The position numbers were made by a program, and so were the translations under genes. Shown one piece after another: positions 18,853-30,873 of a stretch of DNA of 64,000 bases. Origin of the DNA: Craterostigma plantagineum. Lineage: Eukaryota > Streptophyta > Magnoliopsida > Lamiales > Linderniaceae. Below the pieces are notes generated by a model, which did no database searches, was not told the origin of the DNA, and worked only from the letters and a program-made list of their open reading frames with translations. The stretch spans positions 25,274,501 to 25,338,500 of the forward strand of contig JAPQWV010000002.1 of NCBI GenBank assembly GCA_027422505.1, given 5' to 3'. Every line of letters begins with the position of its first letter. The stretch's first letter is position 1.

Positions 18853-21536
18853 ATGGAACAACAACCTGATTTAGAGAGCGAGAATCATGTTCACGATGAT
18901 TCTGAGAACAATAATCAAAGCTTCAGCTTAGAAAAGGAGCTGATGAATTGCCCGGAGGTCTTCAATCTACACGATGGGATTAATCCGGGTATGCTTTTGA
19001 TATCTTTTCGATTGAATGAAGTGAACTATTGGAGCTGGTGCAGAGCAATGACTACGGCGTTGGAATCTAAACTGAAGCTAGGTTTTGTTAATGGCATGTG
19101 TCCTAAACCTAAAATTGACACGCTAGAATATGTGAAATGAAAAAGAGTTGATAGCACAGTAAAGTCATGGATAAGTGCTGCAATCACCTGAAATCATGGA
19201 GAATTTTCTGTATGCACTTACGGCGAAGGAGCTATGGGATGATTTGGCTGAGAGATATGGCTGTACTAATGGTCCTATGTTGTTTAGGCTGCGAGAAGAG
19301 TTGATCAACACCAAACAAGGAGATATGCCTTTGGTTAAGTACTACAGTAGCTTAAAGCAACTCTGGGATAAGCATGACCATTTCAGGCCCCTGCCAGAGT
19401 GTCCAGCTGAAGTGGCAAAGGTCTTAATCGCTAGAGAAGAAGAGGATAAGTTAGTTCATTTCATCCTCGGGTTGAATGATACTTTCCAGGGAGTCAAGGA
19501 TCATATAATGATGATGGATCCCTTGCCTTCGGTGAATAAAGCATACTCTATGGTGCAAAGAGTTGAGAGACAAATTATGCCGATGACTCCAACTTATAAA
19601 CTGTCAGAGGAAGCAATCATGATGTCATCCAAGCAGTTCCCTGCTCATGACAGAAAAGGAGGCAATGGTTTCTTAAGCGTAGCAGAAAAGAGGAAGAAGG
19701 AAAAGGCTCGACTCTTCTGCACCTATTGCAGCAAAACAGGTCATGATCGTGAATCTTGTTTCAAGCTAAAAGGTTTCCCAGAATGGTGGAAGGGCAGCAG
19801 GGAACCTCAAACCAGGAAAGCATTTACTAATATGGCTGAGATAGCTGAGACACCCTTGGATTTTCATGAAGCTCCAAACAAGGAAACAAGCATTGCATTG
19901 CACACTGATCTGAGTTCACTCATGGCGAGAATGACTGAGTTGCAGAGTGACATGAGTAAGCTGATCAAAGGCAAAGGGACCAACTGCATCCAACAGAACC
20001 AGAACATGATGCATTTTGCTGGTTACTCGGATTTTGCAGGTACCTCTTCTATCTCTGCAATTAGCTTAACATGTTCATTGAGTGGGTATTACTGGATCTT
20101 GGATACTGGTGCCACAAACCATGCCTGTAAAGATAGACATCTCATGACTAACCTTAGACCCACCACTTCCCAAATACCTATAATACTACCCGATGGCAGT
20201 TCACAGAATGTACAGTCCATAGGAAATGTGGTTCTTAGTCCTAACCTAGTCCTTCAAGACACCCTTTTTGTCCCAGACTTCAAATACAACCTATTATCCA
20301 TAAGGAAACTTGCACAGTCCTCGAACATATACTGTGGATTCTCAGCTGATTGTTCCTTTTTACAGGACCTTCTGACTAGAGAAATCATTGCTGCTGGGAC
20401 TGTGATCAGGGGACTTTACATACTTAACGAGTCTTCTTTCAAGCCTCAGAGAATTGCCGAGATTTTACATACTTGTCTTCCTAGTTATGTGTCAAAAACT
20501 ATCAGCTGTAATAATGATCGTTTTGAGTCTTTCCACTCTGCTGTGTCTAAAAACAGTGTTGATTGGCATTCACGTTTGGGTCATCCATCTTATAAAGTTC
20601 TACAACACGTATCTACTCATATCCCTTGTGATCCCTCATTAAACAACGACTGTGAAGTCTGCCCTTGTCAAAACAGCAAAGGCTAGCCTTTCCAATAAGT
20701 CAAACCACCACTACCCGAGTCCTTGAACTTATTCACATTGACCTTTGGGGACCATATTCCTATCCCACATATTCAGGTCATCACTACTTTCTAACAATAG
20801 TAGATGACCACAGTAGGTCCACTTGGACATACCTACTTCGATATAAAACAAGTCCTTGATATATTGTCTTCTTTTATTCCTTTCGTACAAAACCAGTTTT
20901 CTACAACCATTAAAACAATCAGAACCGACAATGGTTCTGAATTTATTAGCCTGTCTTGTACACAGCTTCTTAAATCTTTTGGTATTCTACACCAAAAATC
21001 TTGTCCTTCCTTGGGTCTCTTTTATCCCGCACACACTAGTTTGGAGCTTCATTCTTATTGTGACGCGGATTGGGGATCATGTTCTACTACTCGGAAGTCC
21101 CTTACTGGTTACTGCATCTTCTTTGGTAGTTCTCTAATTTCTTGGAAAACAAAGAAACAGGCTACTGTGTCGCGGTCCTCCTGTGAGGCGGAATATCGAA
21201 GTATGGGAACCACTATCTGTGAATTGCTATGGATATCCTACATACTTCAGGATCTACATGTCTCTGTTTCATTACCAATTCCCTTTGCCTGTGATAATAA
21301 GTCTGCAATTCATATTACGGCCAACCCGGTTTTTCATGAACGTACCAAGCATCTTGACATTGATTGTCACATTGTGCGGAATCAATACAAGGCTGGCTTC
21401 GTTCGTCCTTATTACATTCCTTCCTCAGTTCAGCCTGCTGACATTTTCACTAAGGCGCTTGCTGCTCCCAGGTTTCACGAATTGCTCGGCAAGCTCGGCC
21501 TTTCTGATGTTCATCGGTCTTCGCTTGAGGGGGGGA
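18853..21536 (+). pseudogene. Copia gag-pol, interrupted and internally deleted
   Basis: Gag starts at ATG 18853 (the frame also runs back to 18829). An in-frame TGA at 19138-19140 and a frame change near 19175 interrupt it. The next frame (to 20686) carries a zinc knuckle (CTYCSKTGHDRESC), the aspartic protease motif WILDTGATNHACKD and the GAG-pre-integrase block DWHSRLGHPSY. A further frame change near 20680 leads into integrase (IHIDLWGPYSYP, then VDDHSR; a shift near 20830; then TDNGSEF). At about 21010 the sequence jumps from integrase (FGILHQKSC) to RNase H (ELHSYCDADWGSC, then PADIFTKALA). The rest of integrase and all of reverse transcriptase are missing. This copy cannot make its own replication enzymes; any movement would need help in trans. 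Confidence 0.92.
21524..21536 (+). promoter_or_regulatory. Polypurine tract
   Basis: TTGAGGGGGGGA lies immediately before the 3' LTR start TGAAGAG. This is where plus-strand DNA synthesis is primed in LTR retrotransposons. Confidence 0.88.
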
Positions 21537-21806
21537 TGAAGAGACTAGCATGCTAATTCTGTGTTCTGTTATTCATTAGAGAAGTTGCTGTTTGCGTTTC
21601 TTATTTTTCATTAAGCGTTAGTCTTAGTAAGGGCATATTAGTAATTTAAGTTTCACATACATATAAGCCTAGACTATGTACAGATAGAAATAGATTGAAG
21701 AAATCAGATATTTTTCTTCGTTGTTTTTCTCCCGCGCTCTGTGGTTAGTTGCAGATGCGAGCTGAAGTATATACTCCGATCAAATCACCGATCGTTGATC
21801 TTCACA
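21537..21806 (+). repeat. 3' LTR of the young Copia element
   Basis: 270 bp, one base different from the 5' LTR as far as I can compare by eye, followed by the CATAG target duplication. Confidence 0.95.
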
Positions 21807-21811
21807 CATAG

Positions 21812-23931
21812 TGATTGGGCTTAAGTAAACTTGGGCCTATATATTTGGGCCCAAAATGGGTGGTCCCATTGCCTGTGAACCACTGAAAAACTCTGAGTCA
21901 GTCCAAAGCCATATCAACAAAATGTCAACTATATAATCATACAGTTGAGAAAAAAAAATGTTTAAATATTTGGATGAATGGGAAATAAGAAAGAATGTAT
22001 GAACGAAAGACTATCGTATCTGAGATTCGTCAATGGTTGAGACTTGATAATGACATGTTGTCTCGTAAGTGTGAACGAGTTTACTTTATCACAAGACTAG
22101 TCCATTGCTATTAATTGAGCTACGTATTATTATATATATTATGATATAAATGCTTTTGGCGTTCTGCATTTAAAAGGCTCTGATTTCATTTGCTCATGAT
22201 CCAAGAACAGATGTAATAATGCCACCATGTAAAGGACATATTAAGGTTTAGACATCTGTAGATTTCATTACGTAATGGTCTTTGCAATAATATAGGGGAT
22301 GAGGGCAGGCATCTTTTTTGCCATAACATTAGATATAAAGCGAGAAAAGGCAAAGCACAGCACGATTAAAGACGAAGAAGAGGAAGAAGATATATTTATT
22401 TATAGAGATATGATATGTTGTGCATGTGAATGTTGCTGTGTTGTGTGGTGTTATCCATTGCCTCTATCATCATTTCAAATGGGACCCTTCACTTCATTGT
22501 TTTATGTTCTAGCCCTCTCTCTCTCTCTCTCTCTCTCGAGCCGAGCCAACTCCTCGTATTAAACGCAGACATCACACTTTACATGCATTTGCAATGAATG
22601 CACCAATATTCTTCTACTAACCAACAACAACTGCAAAAAAAAAACAAAAAAGAATAAAAAACAGCGATAATTTTTGCTCCACCACTGCCTTTTTTTTTCC
22701 TTTTCTCTCTGAAGTTGCTATGCTATTAATGCCAATGGCTTGTAGGAAAATGGGAGTTGGGAGTTTACAGAATGCATAACATTTTATGTGAATATATTGT
22801 GACTTATTGTTAAATCCCGTATGTTTACATCAAGAACGAGGTAGCTTCACTTTATCTATGTGTCTGCCCATTTCGGTGTATCAAAGATTTGATTTTTCTT
22901 CCCCTTAGATTTGCAGATTTGTGTTTTTCTTTCTTCCCACCTTGCTTTTTTCTTGGTATGAGCTGATTTTTCACATTTTTGCTCGTCTTGGATTATGAAT
23001 CATGTGAGTTCTTGTTTTCGTTGTGTTTTAAGACTCGAGGCTTTATATGACGCTTTGCTTCATGGGATTTCAAAATAATTGTAATTCTTCTGCTGACGGT
23101 CAAACCTACCTTTTTTTAATCTTCTATGCCCTTTTCTGCTTTTTTAGCTTTACCATTATCTTCATTCTTGAATCTTGCAAGAAATTTCCATTTTTGAATC
23201 AAAACCATATCTCAATTCCTACTACTTTCCCTTTTACCTGACAAACCATCTCAAGAATTAAAGATACGATTTTTACATATATTTTCTGCTGTCTGCCTTA
23301 GATCTATCAGCCCAACACCTTTAACTTTGTTGTTAGCAAAAGTTCTTCGGTAATTGATTCAAGGGAGGTTTGTCAACATCGATGCGTTGGAAACATATGA
23401 TGTCTTAACTCAGTTTTAGGATTACTTTAAAAGGTTAATCTTGTTCTACGCCTGTGTCTTTTTCTGTTGGGCTGTGTTATAAACAATTCCAAGATTTTTC
23501 AACCATTTTTTCTTCAGCTGCGATTTTAATATTGCATGATTGGTAACACAATCGCATGAAACTACTCAAACGTGCTTATAATATTCAAGTTTCTCATGGC
23601 AGGACAAACGCTTCAAGACAGCCTTTTTTCTTTGATATTTTATTACTACCCTTCACATGCTTTTGTACTTAACTAAAGCCTGGTTTCAGTTTGATTTGCA
23701 GTTTTTGTGTTTATTAGATTATTGATTTCTCCTCTGCTCATTAGTTGGGATTCCTCCAGGCCACGCCTTGGTCAGCAATCTTGACGTTTGACTGAGGAAA
23801 AATAGGACAATCTTTCTACATTTAGTCCTTCATCTGATGTTTTAGATTACTTTGCACACCAACTGTTTGAAAGAAGGCGAAGGAGAAGCTCTGTGATTCG
23901 AATCTGATGATATTTTCCTGAATCTGAGCTG
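21812..23931. promoter_or_regulatory. Upstream and leader region of the PP2C gene
   Basis: About 2.1 kb with no convincing coding region. A (CT)n microsatellite lies at about 22514-22537. T-rich, intron-like stretches follow between 22.7 and 23.9 kb, so a spliced 5' untranslated region is plausible, though I cannot fix its ends. The promoter assignment rests on position. Confidence 0.4.
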
Positions 23932-25632
23932 ATGGGGGGCTGTGTATCAGTTTGTAGCAGTAGGAATAATGGAGATAAGCTGTTCTCATCGTCGCCTTTG
24001 TGGATTCATATGTTCAGGCGAAAGAGAAGTAGAACATTCTCAGACAACGTCAGCAGTTTGCAGCATTTGTCTTCAATCCCTAATCGAGTCGTCGCCAATG
24101 GAAAGACCAATAGTTCTTGCATATTCACACAGCAGGGGCGTAAAGGCATCAACCAAGATGCCATGATCGTTTGGGAAGTAAGCTAATCTAAGCTTAAGCC
24201 CTCATCCATCTACATAAAGTAGTTCATGCTCAAGGTTTTTAGCTAATTCTTTGCAGGGTTTCATGGCGGAAGATGTTACGTTTTGTGGGATCTTCGATGG
24301 CCATGGCCCACATGGGCATCTAGTCGCTCGCAAAGTTAGGGACATGCTGCCATTAAAGCTATCCTCGTTTCTGAACTCGCTCGATTCGAACAACAGCAAT
24401 GGATCGAGCTCTGCTGCTCTTTGCTGTAGTAAGAACGTGAAGCTAGATGTAATAGATCCCGAGAAAGATTCTTCTCCCCCCGAGGAGAGAGTCGACTCTC
24501 TGTGGAGAGAAGCTTTCCTCAAATCATACAAGGCCATGGACAAAGAGCTAAGGTCCCATTCTAACCTCGATTGCTTCTGCAGTGGCAGCACTGCTGTGAC
24601 TATCGTTAAGCAGGTAAGAGGTTAAAAGCCTTCTACTCCCCTTGTCTCAAACTTATCTTACTTCTTGTGATCGAAGGGTTTGAATCTTTTCGTGGGCTAT
24701 ATCGGTGACTCAAGGGCGATCATGGGATCTAAAGATAGCAGCAGCGATTCGATGGTGCCAATACAGTTGACAGTTGATCTAAAGCCTGACCTTCCTCGTA
24801 AGTTCTCTTAACATTCCTTCCTCGTAAGAACTTTCCTCGCTTTTGTAGGAAAAGAAGCCAAATCGATCATATTTACTAAACAGTGGAGGCCGAAAGGATC
24901 AAAAGGTGCAAAGGCAGAGTCTTTGCCCTAGAAGACGAGCCCGAAGTTCAAAGGGTGTGGCTGCCATTCGACGACGCCCCAGGTTTAGCCATGGCTCGAG
25001 CCTTCGGAGATTTCTGCCTAAAAGAATATGGAGTGATCTCAGTCCCCGAAATCTCTCACCGAATCCTCACTGACAGGGATAAATTCATAGTCCTCGCTTC
25101 AGATGGAGTACTCCTCCCACTTTTCTTTTTCTGGGCTGTTTTTACGTCTAAATCTCTGTTCTTACCAGACAGTTTATTACTTATTCAGGTTTGGGACGTC
25201 CTAAGCAATGAGGAAGTTGTCAAGATTGTCTCCTCAGCCCCGACGAGATCGTCAGCTGCTCGAATATTGGTGGAGTCTGCTGCTAGAGAATGGAAATCGA
25301 AGTACCCAACTTCAAGAATGGACGACTGCGCTGTGGTCTGCCATTTTCTTGACGGGAAAATGGATTCAGAATCAGATAACGAAGAACAAGGGTTTTCTTC
25401 GGCGACCATTGTGGATTCTGACGATGGGAAGAACGAGCCATGTCTGACCAGAAACTTTACGGTTCGATCATCGTCTGATCATGAGAACGATCAGAAGCAA
25501 AGAAAGACCGCCGAGGAGAACGGCGGCGGCGGTGGGAAGGATCAGAATTGGACGGGTTTGGAAGGGGTGACGAGGGTTAATTCGTTGGTTCAGCTTCCGA
25601 GGTTTTCGGGGGAAAATTCGAGGTTGGGCTGA
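23932..25632 (+). CDS. Protein phosphatase 2C, probably clade E, five exons, 463 aa
   Basis: Exons 23932-24177, 24257-24613, 24677-24797, 24884-25107 and 25189-25632 join in frame across GT-AG introns. The last intron happens to be open, but splicing it restores the conserved SDG-VWDVL block. PP2C motifs in order: GINQDAM, FCGIFDGHGPHGH, SGSTAVTIV, FVGYIGDSRAI, PGLAMARAFGDF, FIVLASDGVWDVLSNEEVV and MDDCAVVCHFL. These include the Asp residues that bind the two Mn/Mg ions. It dephosphorylates Ser/Thr residues. The N-terminus MGGCVSVC fits N-myristoylation on Gly2 plus palmitoylation on Cys, so plasma-membrane attachment is expected. The C-terminal 80 residues are polar and probably disordered. 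It resembles Arabidopsis clade E enzymes such as PP2C52, from memory only. Confidence 0.95.
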
Positions 25633-25915
25633 TGACTGTTGGCTTCTTTTGGCTTGGGTTGTTTCTGAGTGGCTTTCTGTTGTTGGCATTTTCTTTGACT
25701 TGTGACGAACGACAACTTCTATGTTTTCTGTTCTTTCTTTCTTTTGGAAATTCCAAGAAGTTGGAGGTGTTTTGTGACCTGATGGTAGTAGTACTTTCAG
25801 TTTCATGACTCACCAAATTTAGAGGTTTCAGTTTAAGAAATTAACTTCGGATGCTGGAATTCAGACACATGACACACCCAACTCCTAGGATTGCCATTCA
25901 AATTTCAAAGATTCT

Positions 25916-26069
25916 AACTTTAAATTCGAGGTATCCCCATAATTATCGTTGTTGGGTGGGTTTGTGACGTATCCATCTGACAGTCCCATCTCTGGAGTGT
26001 GTGGCAGTTAGCCCATAGCCGGCTGTGTGGGGATACCTCGAGAACGAAAAAAAAAACTTTAAATTCGAG
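25916..26069. mobile_element. 124-bp poly(A)-ended retroposon (SINE-like) with 15-bp TSD
   Basis: AACTTTAAATTCGAG occurs at 25916-25930 and again at 26055-26069. The DNA between (25931-26054) starts GTATCCCC and ends in a run of A. A long exact target duplication plus a 3' A tail is the hallmark of LINE-assisted retroposition. GTATCCCC near the start pairs with GGGGATAC near 26030, so the RNA could fold end to end. I do not see clear tRNA A and B boxes (TGGCAGTTAGC near 26001 is a weak A-box candidate), so the source RNA is unknown. Confidence 0.75.
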
Positions 26070-26439
26070 TAATATAAGGACATAATTTTATTCTCGGTAA
26101 ATTGTTTTTCAATTCCAAAACTTTGCATCCTTAAATTGCAATATATTTTGGGTGATAGATGCATGATAGATAATTATTTACACAGGATTTGAGCTTAAAC
26201 TATCTTCAATTTATGACATATTGTGCTAATTATTATATATTAAAGGTATATTATTACATAGATGATAACACGTGAGTGGAGAACTTTCTTTTGTTAGGTG
26301 TGCAAGTGGGAGAGGGAGACAATAGTCCACACAAGAGATGTACACAACATCATTTTCATTCACTCGGCTTGAAGAAAAAAATATACACACCCATACTAAT
26401 CGATGAAGAAAAAAAGAGAGGAGACAAGCCACCCACAAT
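26070..26439. other. Intergenic DNA between retroposon and Copia remnant
   Basis: AT-rich, with no gene recognised. The Copia homology to the right stops abruptly near 26445, so this boundary marks where the retrotransposon was truncated. Confidence 0.45.
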
Positions 26440-26444
26440 CAATT

Positions 26445-29400
26445 GAAAAAAAAGGCACTTCTGATCTGCAGCTAAAAATATCCCTTGACCTGGTGAATTC
26501 TTCAGGTATCTAAGCAAATGATGAGCTGCTGCTAGGTGTGTTGTCCTTGGCAGTGAAATGAACTGGCTTAGTGTGTGTACTGCGAAGGAGATATCTGGCC
26601 TCATGAATGTTTGGTACATCAATCTTCCAATTAATCTCCTGTACTGTAATGGGTCTGGCGGTAGATCACCATCTTCCGTGTGATAACTTGGCTCGGGCTC
26701 ATAGGTGTAGTTAGTGACCTTGCATTCACATAACCTGTATCTTCAAGCAAATTCAGAGTATACCGCCTCTGAGTTATGTAAATGCTCTCTCACTTCTTGC
26801 TACTTCAATCCCAATATTCACCCAGGTCTTTGATTCTGAAGCAGTGTCGCAGAAAAGTCTTTGCCTGCTGAATTGTTTCATGTGAGGGTCCTGCTAAGAT
26901 TATATCATCAACATAAACCAATAACACAAGCAGCTCTTCTTATTGACATAAACCTTTAATGAAGAGTGTATGATCTGATTGAGTCTGTACAAATCCAAAC
27001 TTCTTAACAGCACTAGTAAACTTCTTATTCCACTCTTTAGAGTCTTGCTTCAGTCCATAGATGGATTTATATAACTTACAAACTAGCTTATTATGCCCTG
27101 TTCTGTCAAGTTCCCTGTGATATCCCTGAGGCAAGTCCATATAAACTTCTTCTACCAGTTCCCCATTCAAAAATACATCATTAACATCCATTTGGACAAG
27201 TTCCCATCTCAGCTTTGCTGCTAAGGATAGAATAATTTTGATGGTGTTTGGCTTTGCCACTGGGGCAAATGTGTCTATGCAGTCTCTCCTTCCCTCTGAT
27301 CATACCCCTTAGCACTAACCTAGCTTTGTACTTCTCTGTTTTGCCATCTGAGTTATACTTTATCCTATAGACCCATCGGCTACTTATGACTTCTTTCCCT
27401 TTGGAAGTGCCATCACAGACCAAGTGATTTTCTTCTAGTGCCTTCAGCTCTTCCCTTATGGCTTCTTGCCATTTCTCTGAGCAGGAGGCCTGTGCAAAGG
27501 TTTTCGGCTCCACCCCAGCTGATACATTGTTGATGAATGTCTGAAAATTGCCTGAAAAGTTCTGGTAAGAAAGCACTTCTGATAAGGGATATGGAACCTT
27601 CTTTCCCATCAGATTATTACAGCGGTAATCTGCTAGGTATGAGGGCTTCTTTGATGGCCTTTCTGATCTTGTGCAAGTCTGTGATACATCACTGGTTTCT
27701 GCTGCATTGGCTTGCTGATGCTGCTGAGGAGCTTCTGACAATTCGGGTTGATCATGTTGCTGCTCATTTGTGTCTGTATGAAGCATGTCCTGATGTGAAG
27801 CTGGCAAATCCTGCTGATCCAAATCTCATTATGATACTGGTGGCTTGTCTTGATCTGAATCATTGATCATGCAAGGCCTAGGCAACACACATGAGGGGAA
27901 TGGATTTTCTACCAGAACCTCTGTCTGCCTCTTGAAAGGAAAATCATCCTCAGCAAATCAAACATCCCTAGAAATGAATATCCTTTTGGTCTTCAGCTCC
28001 ATCACCTTGTACCCCTTGACTTCATTTGGATAACCAATGAAAACGCATTCAGTTGCCCTTGGATCAAACTTCCTCCTTGACCCTGCAAGTGTAGAAGAAA
28101 AGCAGAGGCAACCAAACACTCAAAGCATATTGTAATCAAATGGCTTCTAATATAACAACTCATATGGGCGTTTGTTATTCAAATTCACAGAGGGGGTTCT
28201 GTTAATGAGGAAGGCAGCTGTTAGAGCACATTCTGGCCAAAATTCAATGGGTATACCAGATTGAGAGTATAAAGATCTTGCAACATTTAAAAAGTGTTGG
28301 TGTTTCCTTTTCACAACTGAGTTTTGTTGCGGAGTTTCAACACATGACAGCTGATGTATAATTCCTTTCCTCTGGAATAGATCTTTCATATTGAGTTCTT
28401 TTGCATTGTCTGATCTAAAAGTCTTAATTCTACTTTCAAACTGTGTTTCAACATACGGCATGAAATGAGAAACAACAAGCTGTACATTAGATTTGAGCTT
28501 TATCATGAAAATCCAGGTGAATCTTAAATAATCACCTACCAAGGTAACAAAATACTGATGTCCTAAGTAAGAAGGAACATGGAATGGTCCCCATAAATCA
28601 CAGTGAACTAGATCAAGGCTATGCAAACAGATTTATTCTCATTAGGGAACATGCTTCTTTTCTATTTTGCCAACGGGCAGATCTTACAATAGGTATTCAA
28701 CTCATGACTATCATACTTAAGTGAGTGCTTCAAAACATCTAATATTTTGTGTGATGGATGTCCTAATCTATTGTGCCAAAGATCAATAGACAACTTATTA
28801 AGGAAAACAGATCTTGGTTTGTCAGTGTTTAGTTCTTGAAGGGCAGAGTCAGTTTGCATGATGTAGAATCATGCTATCATGCTACCCGCCAATCACTTGG
28901 TGAGAAAGATCCTGTATCAGGAAATGGTCAGACTCATAGAGTTGCAGTCCCTACTATTTGTCAAAGAAATGATAGATACAAGGTTGAAATGAAACTGCGG
29001 AACATATAACACATCCGTTAGGGTGATGAATGCATTTAACTTGCAAGTTCCTGCCTGGTCAACATGAATTATGGTATTATCACGCAAGACTACCTTAGAT
29101 TTCTCTATCTGATGTAAATCATGCAGCAAGGACTTGTTTCCAGAAATGTGCATAGTTGCACCTGAGTCTAATAACCATATATCTCTATTTGTCAGATTAG
29201 GTAGGTTAAAGGATAAAGAATAACATGCACCTTTCTCAGCTGGCCTTGTTGGATTTTGAGCCTCTGATTCCTGACTGAAGCTTGACTGATTATCAAGGAT
29301 AGGAGACTTTGAAGCTGCAGGGGAGTGAGTTGTACCTATATCATTTGCCCCTTCTCGAAGCTTCCTGACCTTTTCCAAACTGCCCTGCTTGCATCAGGTT

Positions 29401-30822
29401 CTGAGTGACTGCCACCGTTGACTAGTTGATTCTGGCTATCTTGAATTTTGAATGTCTGAAGCCTGGAGGATACCCGTGTATTTGGTAACAGTTATCCACT
29501 GTGTGTCCCTTTTTGCTGCAGTGTGTACAGAAAGGTCTCATGGACTCTTTTCTTTGCCCGCGAAAGTTCTTTCTTGAATTCTATTGATCATTCCTTGCTG
29601 CTAGCATTGCCATACTGTTGGTCTGGTCTTCTACATGTCTGATTGGACCAAGAACCATTGAACGTTGCTTTTCTTCTTGGATCAACAATGCAAACACCTT
29701 GTTAATGCTGGAAAGAGGATCCATGGTCAATATTTGTCCTCTGATTTGGGAATATGAATCATTATCCCATCAAGAATGCTAGGACATATTCCTCATCAAG
29801 ATATGCTCTCATTGGCTTGATTCCTCCACAAATACACTAACAGACTGGTCGATAATTCGTCAGCTCATCCCATAAGGTCTTGAGTTTAGTGAAGTATCAC
29901 GCAATACCACTGTTGCCCTGTGTCAGATTTATCAATTCCTTCTTGAGCTGGAAGATTCTTGGTTTGTTAGTTTGACCAAAGCTCTCTTCTAAATCCACCC
30001 AGACATCCCTAGCTAAAGAACTGTATAAAAATGCTCGTCGAAATTTCCGTCGAGATAGCATTCAAGATCCATGAAATCACTATGTTATTATTTCTATTCC
30101 AGGCACTAGGGGTGAAAGATGAGCCGAGCCGGCTCGTGAGCTCGACCAGCCGGCTCGGCTAAAGCTAGGCTCGAGCTCCATATAAATGAGCTTATGTAGT
30201 GGCTCGAAAGCTCGCGAACAGGCTCACGAGCTTTTTTTTTTTTAATTTTTTTATTTTTATATTACTTTATATTATTTTTTCCAATTTTATAAATATTTTT
30301 ACTAAAATCTCGAATTTTTTTAAATTTTTATATATTTTTATATAAATTTATATTATTTTTATTATTATTATTTTTTATTAAAAGCTCGAGCTCGAGGTCG
30401 AGCTCGATGAGCTTAGTGACTCGAGTCTCGAGTTCGAGCTCATCTAGCTGGAAATGAGCTCGAGCTCGAGCCGTGAGCTGAAAAGCTCGACAAACTCGAG
30501 CTCGAGCTCGAGCTCAGCTGTAAGGGCTCGAGCTCGAGCTCGAGCCCAGAAAATGAGCCGGGCTCGGCTCGAGCGCGGCTCGTTTACAGCCCTACCAGGC
30601 ACTATTTTCTTTGTCATTCGACGCTGGAGCAATCAAATCACCATTAACAAATCCTTCTTTGTTTCTGCTTATGAGAGCTATCATCATTACTCTGCTCCAA
30701 GTGCTCCAAGAGCTATCATCATTGCTCTGCCCCGAGGTGTCATTTGTGTTGAGAAAATATGGATCATTCACGTGAGATGAAGTGTCAATTGTATTAAAAC
30801 CTGGTGTCACTTCGGTCGCCAT
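26445..30822 (-). pseudogene. Copia gag-pol remnant (minus strand), interrupted
   Basis: Gag begins near ATG 30822 (MATEVTPGF; SWSTWSRVMMIAL) and is split by the MITE at 30109-30596. After decayed gag, the zinc-knuckle region is near 29500. The protease motif IWLLDSGATMHISGN lies near 29190, the GAG-pre-integrase block LWHNRLGHPSHKILD near 28770, and integrase at 28626-28147 (LDLVHCDLWGPFHVPS; FRSDNAKEL; ALTAAFLINRTPS). RT starts near 27480 (WQEAIREELKALEENH; WVYRIKYNSDGKTEKYKARL) and continues through VQMDVNDVFLNGEL and YGLKQDSKEWNKKF. The downstream catalytic part is decayed, and the fragment ends with YLKNSPGQGIFLA. Stop codons and frame shifts occur throughout. Confidence 0.88.
30099..30604. 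mobile_element. hAT-type MITE nested in Copia gag, 8-10 bp TSD
   Basis: CCAGGCACTA flanks the insert on both sides (30099-30108 and 30595-30604). The inserted DNA starts GGGGTGAAAGATGAGCCGAG and, on the minus strand, GGTAGGGCTGTAAACGAGCC, a decayed inverted repeat of the plant hAT MITE type. Inside are GAGCTCGAGCTCGAG runs and a very AT-rich core. An 8-bp duplication with 2 bp of chance identity is the simplest reading. It splits the gag gene after the segment ending KENSAW. Confidence 0.88.
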
Positions 30823-30859
30823 GACCTTAATCTTGCTTCAATCGCAACTTCGAAGGAAT

Positions 30860-30873
30860 GTTCTCTGATACCA
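30860..30873 (-). promoter_or_regulatory. Primer-binding site of the minus-strand Copia remnant
   Basis: On the minus strand this reads TGGTATCAGAGAAC, matching the initiator-Met tRNA primer site. It lies between the gag start (30822) and the LTR, which fixes the orientation of the element. Confidence 0.85.

Larger units (their letters stand above)
18471..21811 (+). mobile_element. Young Copia retrotransposon with 270-bp LTRs, RT deleted
   Basis: The 5' LTR is 18476-18745 and the 3' LTR 21537-21806, both beginning TGAAGAGACTAGC and ending GATCTTCACA. I find one difference between them (A versus G in the GCAGATRCGAGC stretch). The 5-bp duplication CATAG flanks the element at 18471-18475 and 21807-21811. 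The internal region is only 2.8 kb because a deletion joins integrase directly to RNase H. The near-identical LTRs imply very recent insertion. Confidence 0.96.

Noticed and set aside
25108..25188. Reading through the last PP2C intron as coding sequence
   Set aside because: The frame is open but would put a hydrophobic insert (LLPLFFFWAVFTSKSLF) into the invariant SDGVWDV motif. GT-AG splicing restores the motif exactly.
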